DNA from: Bacteroidota bacterium
GTDB lineage: Bacteria; Bacteroidota; Bacteroidia; Chitinophagales; Chitinophagaceae
Assembly (NCBI GenBank): GCA_023423015.1
Contig: JAFAGE010000368.1
Coordinates: forward strand, 1-17,740
Reading direction: 5' to 3'
DNA: 17,740 bases
The notes beneath the pieces are model-generated. The model searched no databases and was not told where the DNA came from. It worked only from the letters and a program-made list of their open reading frames with translations. Below, piece by piece: positions 15,658-17,740 of the stretch. The position numbers and the translations under genes are program-made. How positions within the stretch are numbered: the first letter of the stretch is position 1; the number at the start of each line of letters is the position of its first letter.

Positions 15658-16110
15658 ATGCAACAGGCAAAATCAGGGGACACCGTTAAGGTGCACTATA
15701 GTGGCAGACTGGAAGACGGAACAACATTTGACAGTTCGAGCGGACGTGAGCCCCTGGAATTTAAAGTTGGTAACGGCGACGTTATCAAAGGATTCGATGA
15801 AGGCGTTACAGGTATGACGGTAGGTGAAAAGAAAACAGTTCACATTCCGGCAGATGAGGCATATGGGCAAAAAGATGACGACCGGATTGTTGAATTTCCA
15901 CGCGCGAATTTTCCGCCCGACATGAAGCCGGAAGTCGGCATGCAGCTGAACATGAGCACCCAATCGGGCCAGGTAATTCCAGTGACGATCACAGAAGTAC
16001 GTGAAGAAAACGTGTTGCTCGACGCCAACCATCCGCTCGCTGGTAAAGACCTCATATTCGACATCGAGCTGGTAGACATAGCTTCAGGTTCGCGCATCAT
16101 TATGCCATAA
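15658..16110 (+). CDS. FKBP-type peptidyl-prolyl cis-trans isomerase, SlyD-like
   Basis: The 150-residue protein has the FKBP core at its N-terminus (DTVKVHYSGRLEDGTTFDSS, then a VIKGFDEGVTGMTVGEKKTV segment). The insert-in-flap chaperone domain follows from about 70 to 125 and contains AYGQKD and ANFPPDM. The fold closes with the signature DANHPLAGKDLIFDIEL (about 121-137). This is the SlyD architecture: prolyl isomerase plus chaperone flap. The histidine/cysteine-rich metal-binding tail of E. coli SlyD is absent; the protein ends in GSRIIMP. No signal peptide is present, so it is cytoplasmic and assists folding. The ATG at 15658 follows an A-rich, SD-less leader. The gene is divergent from namZ across 93 bases and is followed 26 bases after its stop by a strong hairpin terminator. 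Confidence 0.95.
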   Translation: MQQAKSGDTVKVHYSGRLEDGTTFDSSSGREPLEFKVGNGDVIKGFDEGVTGMTVGEKKTVHIPADEAYGQKDDDRIVEFPRANFPPDMKPEVGMQLNMSTQSGQVIPVTITEVREENVLLDANHPLAGKDLIFDIELVDIASGSRIIMP

Positions 16111-16130
16111 TTTTTCTTGCAAAACACAAT

Positions 16131-16180
16131 AAAAAAGGTTGTTCCGGCACTTGCGTGCAGGAACAACCTCCTTTAATTTT
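16131..16180 (+). terminator. Intrinsic terminator after the FKBP gene
   Basis: A perfect 10-bp stem (16136-16145 with 16160-16169) is extended inward, past one mismatch, by GCAC/GTGC, leaving a 4-base TTGC loop (16151-16154). Rightward it is followed by a T-rich tail (16171-16180). Leftward it is followed by six T (plus-strand A run 16131-16136), so it could stop transcription both ways. It begins 26 bases after the FKBP stop. Confidence 0.8.
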
Positions 16181-16181
16181 G
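16151..16181 (+). promoter_or_regulatory. Candidate promoter of the small exported protein gene, overlapping the terminator
   Basis: TAATTTTG (16174-16181) is a perfect TAnnTTTG -7 box, 15 bases before the ATG at 16197. A TTG at 16151-16153 lies 20 bases upstream of it, near the usual -33 spacing. The TTG is the loop of the preceding terminator hairpin, and the -7 box is part of the terminator's T-rich tail. This is the best-matched promoter in the window. Confidence 0.55.
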
Positions 16182-16196
16182 GAGCAAATCCAATTT

Positions 16197-16706
16197 ATGA
16201 AGGCCGTTGTGTTTTCCCTTCTCTTCGGTGTATTGCTCCACTCTAAAGCTGTTCGCGCGCAATCCCCCGATCTGCATGAAAAATTTGTGGAGAAACAGGC
16301 GTTGTTGTATGCCGATAGCCTGGTGAAAGCATTTTGTTCTCACAACATTTCGAAATACATCGATCTGAGTTATCCCGGCGCAGTACTTTTTTACGGCGGA
16401 AAGTCAGGGTTCGAAAGGTTCCTGGAAAATGCGATGAGTTCGGGTCAATATGTGGAGTCACTACCACACACACAACTACACCAGTTGCTTAAAGAAGGAG
16501 AAAAAGAGTGGCAATGCGTGGTAGAAAAAATTTCGTACGAGGCTGTTGATGGCAGAAAAGCAACCGTCAGGAACTTTATGGTGGGCCGGTCGTATGATGA
16601 CGGAAAAACATGGACTTTCTTTGAACCTGCGCTTACATCTTACAAAGTGCATTATGTTATGCCCGATGCGTACGTCAACATACCGGCACGGAAGGTTGAA
16701 TATTGA
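16197..16706 (+). CDS. Small exported protein of unknown function
   Basis: I do not recognise this 169-residue protein. It starts with a cleavable signal peptide (KAVVFSLLFGVLL, probable signal peptidase I cut after AVRA at residue 21). The mature 148 residues begin with a helix (LHEKFVEKQALLYADSLVKAF) and then alternate strands and loops. One segment, DDGKTWTFFEPALTSYKVHYV, resembles the strand pattern seen in small periplasmic NTF2-like proteins. That resemblance is structural guesswork, not a family assignment. There are two cysteines (SCH-type context C47 and a second in WQCVVEK) and no membrane segment after the leader. The ATG at 16197 is preferred: an in-frame GTG at 16155 would start inside the terminator hairpin and precede the promoter. 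Its stop lies 4 bases from the stop of the convergent CPBP gene, with a hairpin across both. Confidence 0.8.
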   Translation: MKAVVFSLLFGVLLHSKAVRAQSPDLHEKFVEKQALLYADSLVKAFCSHNISKYIDLSYPGAVLFYGGKSGFERFLENAMSSGQYVESLPHTQLHQLLKEGEKEWQCVVEKISYEAVDGRKATVRNFMVGRSYDDGKTWTFFEPALTSYKVHYVMPDAYVNIPARKVEY

Positions 16707-16730
16707 CGGGTTAAGCAACCTGTTTCCGTG
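16687..16730. repeat. Long imperfect hairpin across the convergent stop codons of the small exported protein and CPBP genes
   Basis: CACGGAA (16687-16693) pairs with TTCCGTG (16724-16730). GGTTG (16694-16698) pairs with CAACC (16716-16720), with a 3-base bulge (16721-16723) and a 17-base loop that holds both stop codons. The stem is 12 bp in total and has no T run on either side. It lies within the last codons of both genes. Confidence 0.55.
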
Positions 16731-17523
16731 TGTGCGATTTCTCCTTCCACAACCAGATCGCCGATGCTAATATCAGCAATCCCGTGCACACGAGTGATCC
16801 TTCAAAGCCATAATCACCACCACTTAGCAATGTTGAACTACCGGGATCCATTATGAGGATCGAGCTGAATTCTATACCGCTTACCGGGAATCCAAGCAAA
16901 GGACCTTGTATGAAGTTCCACATGAAGTGAAACAAAACCGGCATCCATAAACTTCGCGTGTGCATAAACGTTATACCCAGCAAAGCTCCGCCAAGGAAGA
17001 TGTTTGCAAGTCCTGTAACCGGAACCTGGAAATCCGACGCATGAACAATAGTAAACAGCAATGCGCTTAGTGCAAGGGCCAGCCACCTGTTCATCGATTT
17101 TATGAGGTTCCGAAGTACATATCCTCTGAATACGAGTTCCTCCCCGATTGCCACCATTAAAAGTAATATTGCATTCACGAACAACTCATCCGTTACAGGG
17201 AGTATGTCGAGCCATTCAATGCCGTTGAGAAAGTAGATGAACAATGCCCCGCCGCAAACAATAAATATTGCCAGCAATGTACCGGTAATCGCGTGAGGAA
17301 GCATGTCGTGATACCGCAGCCCGATACCTTCAAAAGATTTCTTGTCAACGAAACGCCGGAACAGGTAAACGCAAACAACAGCGATGAGAAACGAAACGGT
17401 AATCCATGTTTCAAAATTGGGCGTAAAAAATCCGGCGGTGACTGATAAGCCTACATATATTACCAAAAGCAACAATGCCCTGACCCAGCCTTGCCTGATT
17501 ACAGGCGCTACGGTGTTTGCCAA
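16711..17523 (-). CDS. CPBP-family intramembrane protease (CAAX/bacteriocin-processing type)
   Basis: From a TTG at 17523 the protein has 270 residues and about eight membrane helices. The CPBP (ABI) motifs are complete: EELVFRG (E128, E129, R133), FTIVH (H161) and HFMWN (H199, N203). These residues form the proposed active site of the Rce1-type intramembrane glutamic proteases. Bacterial members are mostly uncharacterised; some process or give immunity to bacteriocins. No peptide precursor gene is visible here. The open frame continues upstream to 17670, but no ATG occurs before the conserved part. Those extra codons would run through the pepT start, and a perfect -7 box sits at 17547-17554. 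TTG at 17523 is therefore the best start, although unproven. The C-terminus ends in basic residues (KSHTRKQVA), and its stop lies 4 bases from that of the convergent small exported protein gene. Confidence 0.88.
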   Translation of the reverse strand: MANTVAPVIRQGWVRALLLLVIYVGLSVTAGFFTPNFETWITVSFLIAVVCVYLFRRFVDKKSFEGIGLRYHDMLPHAITGTLLAIFIVCGGALFIYFLNGIEWLDILPVTDELFVNAILLLMVAIGEELVFRGYVLRNLIKSMNRWLALALSALLFTIVHASDFQVPVTGLANIFLGGALLGITFMHTRSLWMPVLFHFMWNFIQGPLLGFPVSGIEFSSILIMDPGSSTLLSGGDYGFEGSLVCTGLLILASAIWLWKEKSHTRKQVA

Positions 17524-17546
17524 TGCTATAGAATTTTTATCTTGTC

Positions 17547-17554
17547 CAAAAATA
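17547..17554 (-). promoter_or_regulatory. Candidate -7 box (TATTTTTG) of the CPBP gene
   Basis: TATTTTTG, read on the minus strand, matches TAnnTTTG exactly. It ends 23 bases before the proposed TTG start at 17523, giving a leader of about 17 bases. It lies just upstream of the divergent pepT ATG. No -33 TTG is visible at the usual distance. Confidence 0.45.
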
Positions 17555-17562
17555 AAGAATAG

Positions 17563-17740
17563 ATGCTGGATGCTTATGCATTTACTGTTGCCGAAAGATT
17601 TATGCGTTATGTAACAATCGACACGCAAAGCGACCCGAATTCCACCAGCCAACCATCCACTGCAAAACAACTCAACCTGGGCCGGCTTTTACTGAAGGAA
17701 TTAAAGGAGATGGGTGTCGAAGACGCTGAGCTCGACGAGC
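17563..17740 (+). CDS. pepT: Peptidase T (tripeptide aminopeptidase), N-terminal 59 residues, cut by window edge
   Basis: The frame starts at ATG 17563 and remains open to the window end. The visible residues include AERFMRYVTIDTQSDP near 10-25, STAKQLNLGRLLLKELKEMG near 32-51, and VEDAELDE. This is the characteristic N-terminus of PepT in the M20 zinc peptidase family, where the E. coli protein has FLNYVSLDTQS and a QLKEMG-like helix. PepT removes the N-terminal residue of tripeptides in the cytoplasm. There is no signal peptide. The metal ligands lie beyond the window and cannot be checked. It is divergent from the CPBP gene, with a 39-base gap to the proposed TTG start of that gene. An SD sequence is absent, and the leader is A-rich. 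Confidence 0.88.
   Translation, partial: MLDAYAFTVAERFMRYVTIDTQSDPNSTSQPSTAKQLNLGRLLLKELKEMGVEDAELDE

Noticed and set aside
15565..15663. An in-frame extension of namZ that would add 33 residues at the N-terminus.
   Set aside because: It overlaps the FKBP start, contains no lipoprotein signal at the correct place and would put the real signal peptide in the interior. The ATG at 15564 starts directly with a good lipoprotein leader.
16711..17523. CPBP gene plus the small exported protein as a bacteriocin production/immunity pair.
   Set aside because: The exported protein is 169 residues with an ordinary signal peptidase I leader and no double-glycine leader, the genes are convergent, and no ABC exporter is present. 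It is kept only as a weak speculation.
1..17740. Search for a defence island, secretion system, biosynthetic cluster, insertion sequence, integrase, CRISPR array, tRNA or direct-repeat boundary.
   Set aside because: No such genes or repeats are visible. Nearly all the sequence is accounted for by recognisable chromosomal genes with even base composition and normal spacing.

Overview
The window is ordinary chromosomal DNA from a member of the Bacteroidota, most likely in or near the Chitinophagaceae. The phylum follows from gene content: a CNT nucleoside transporter, a DnaE of about 1,210 residues, a NamZ-type DUF1343 lipoprotein, a MutS2-like protein and an M1 peptidase lipoprotein. It is supported by start regions without Shine-Dalgarno sequences and by several perfect TAnnTTTG boxes just upstream of genes, the -7 consensus of the Bacteroidota primary sigma factor. 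The family-level placement is an inference. I see no mobile element, CRISPR array, tRNA, rRNA or phage gene.

Layout, left to right. The leftward block 1-4461 holds the N-terminal part of a CNT nucleoside transporter (cut by the window edge), then trxA and dnaE, with an intrinsic terminator between trxA and the transporter. A rightward NlpC/P60 lipoprotein (4527-5177) converges on a leftward pair, M1 metallopeptidase lipoprotein then flippase (8322 to 5181). Divergent from the peptidase is an orphan family-5 substrate-binding lipoprotein (8371-9993). It converges on an exported MsrA lipoprotein (10668 to 10003). Divergent from msrA is a MutS2-like ATPase without an Smr domain (10780-12885). 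It abuts a leftward cluster that runs namZ, fmt, CBS-domain protein (15564 to 12886). Divergent from namZ are a SlyD-like FKBP isomerase (15658-16110) and a small exported protein of unknown function (16197-16706). That gene converges on a CPBP-family membrane protein (17523 to 16711), which is divergent from the start of peptidase T (17563 to the window end).

Functionally the region mixes housekeeping genes (replication, thiol redox, initiator-tRNA formylation, protein folding) with envelope and scavenging genes. The latter are NlpC/P60 hydrolase, NamZ exo-muramidase, M1 peptidase, peptide-type binding protein and PepT. Five proteins carry lipoprotein signals, and none shows the acidic surface-export motif after the cysteine. 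No gene cluster looks like an undescribed defence, secretion or biosynthetic system. The points most worth a second look are small: the Smr-less MutS2, hairpins lying across abutting convergent stop codons, a terminator whose loop and tail overlap the next gene's promoter, and a palindrome between the divergent msrA and mutS2 promoters. Every intergenic stretch is shorter than 120 bases.
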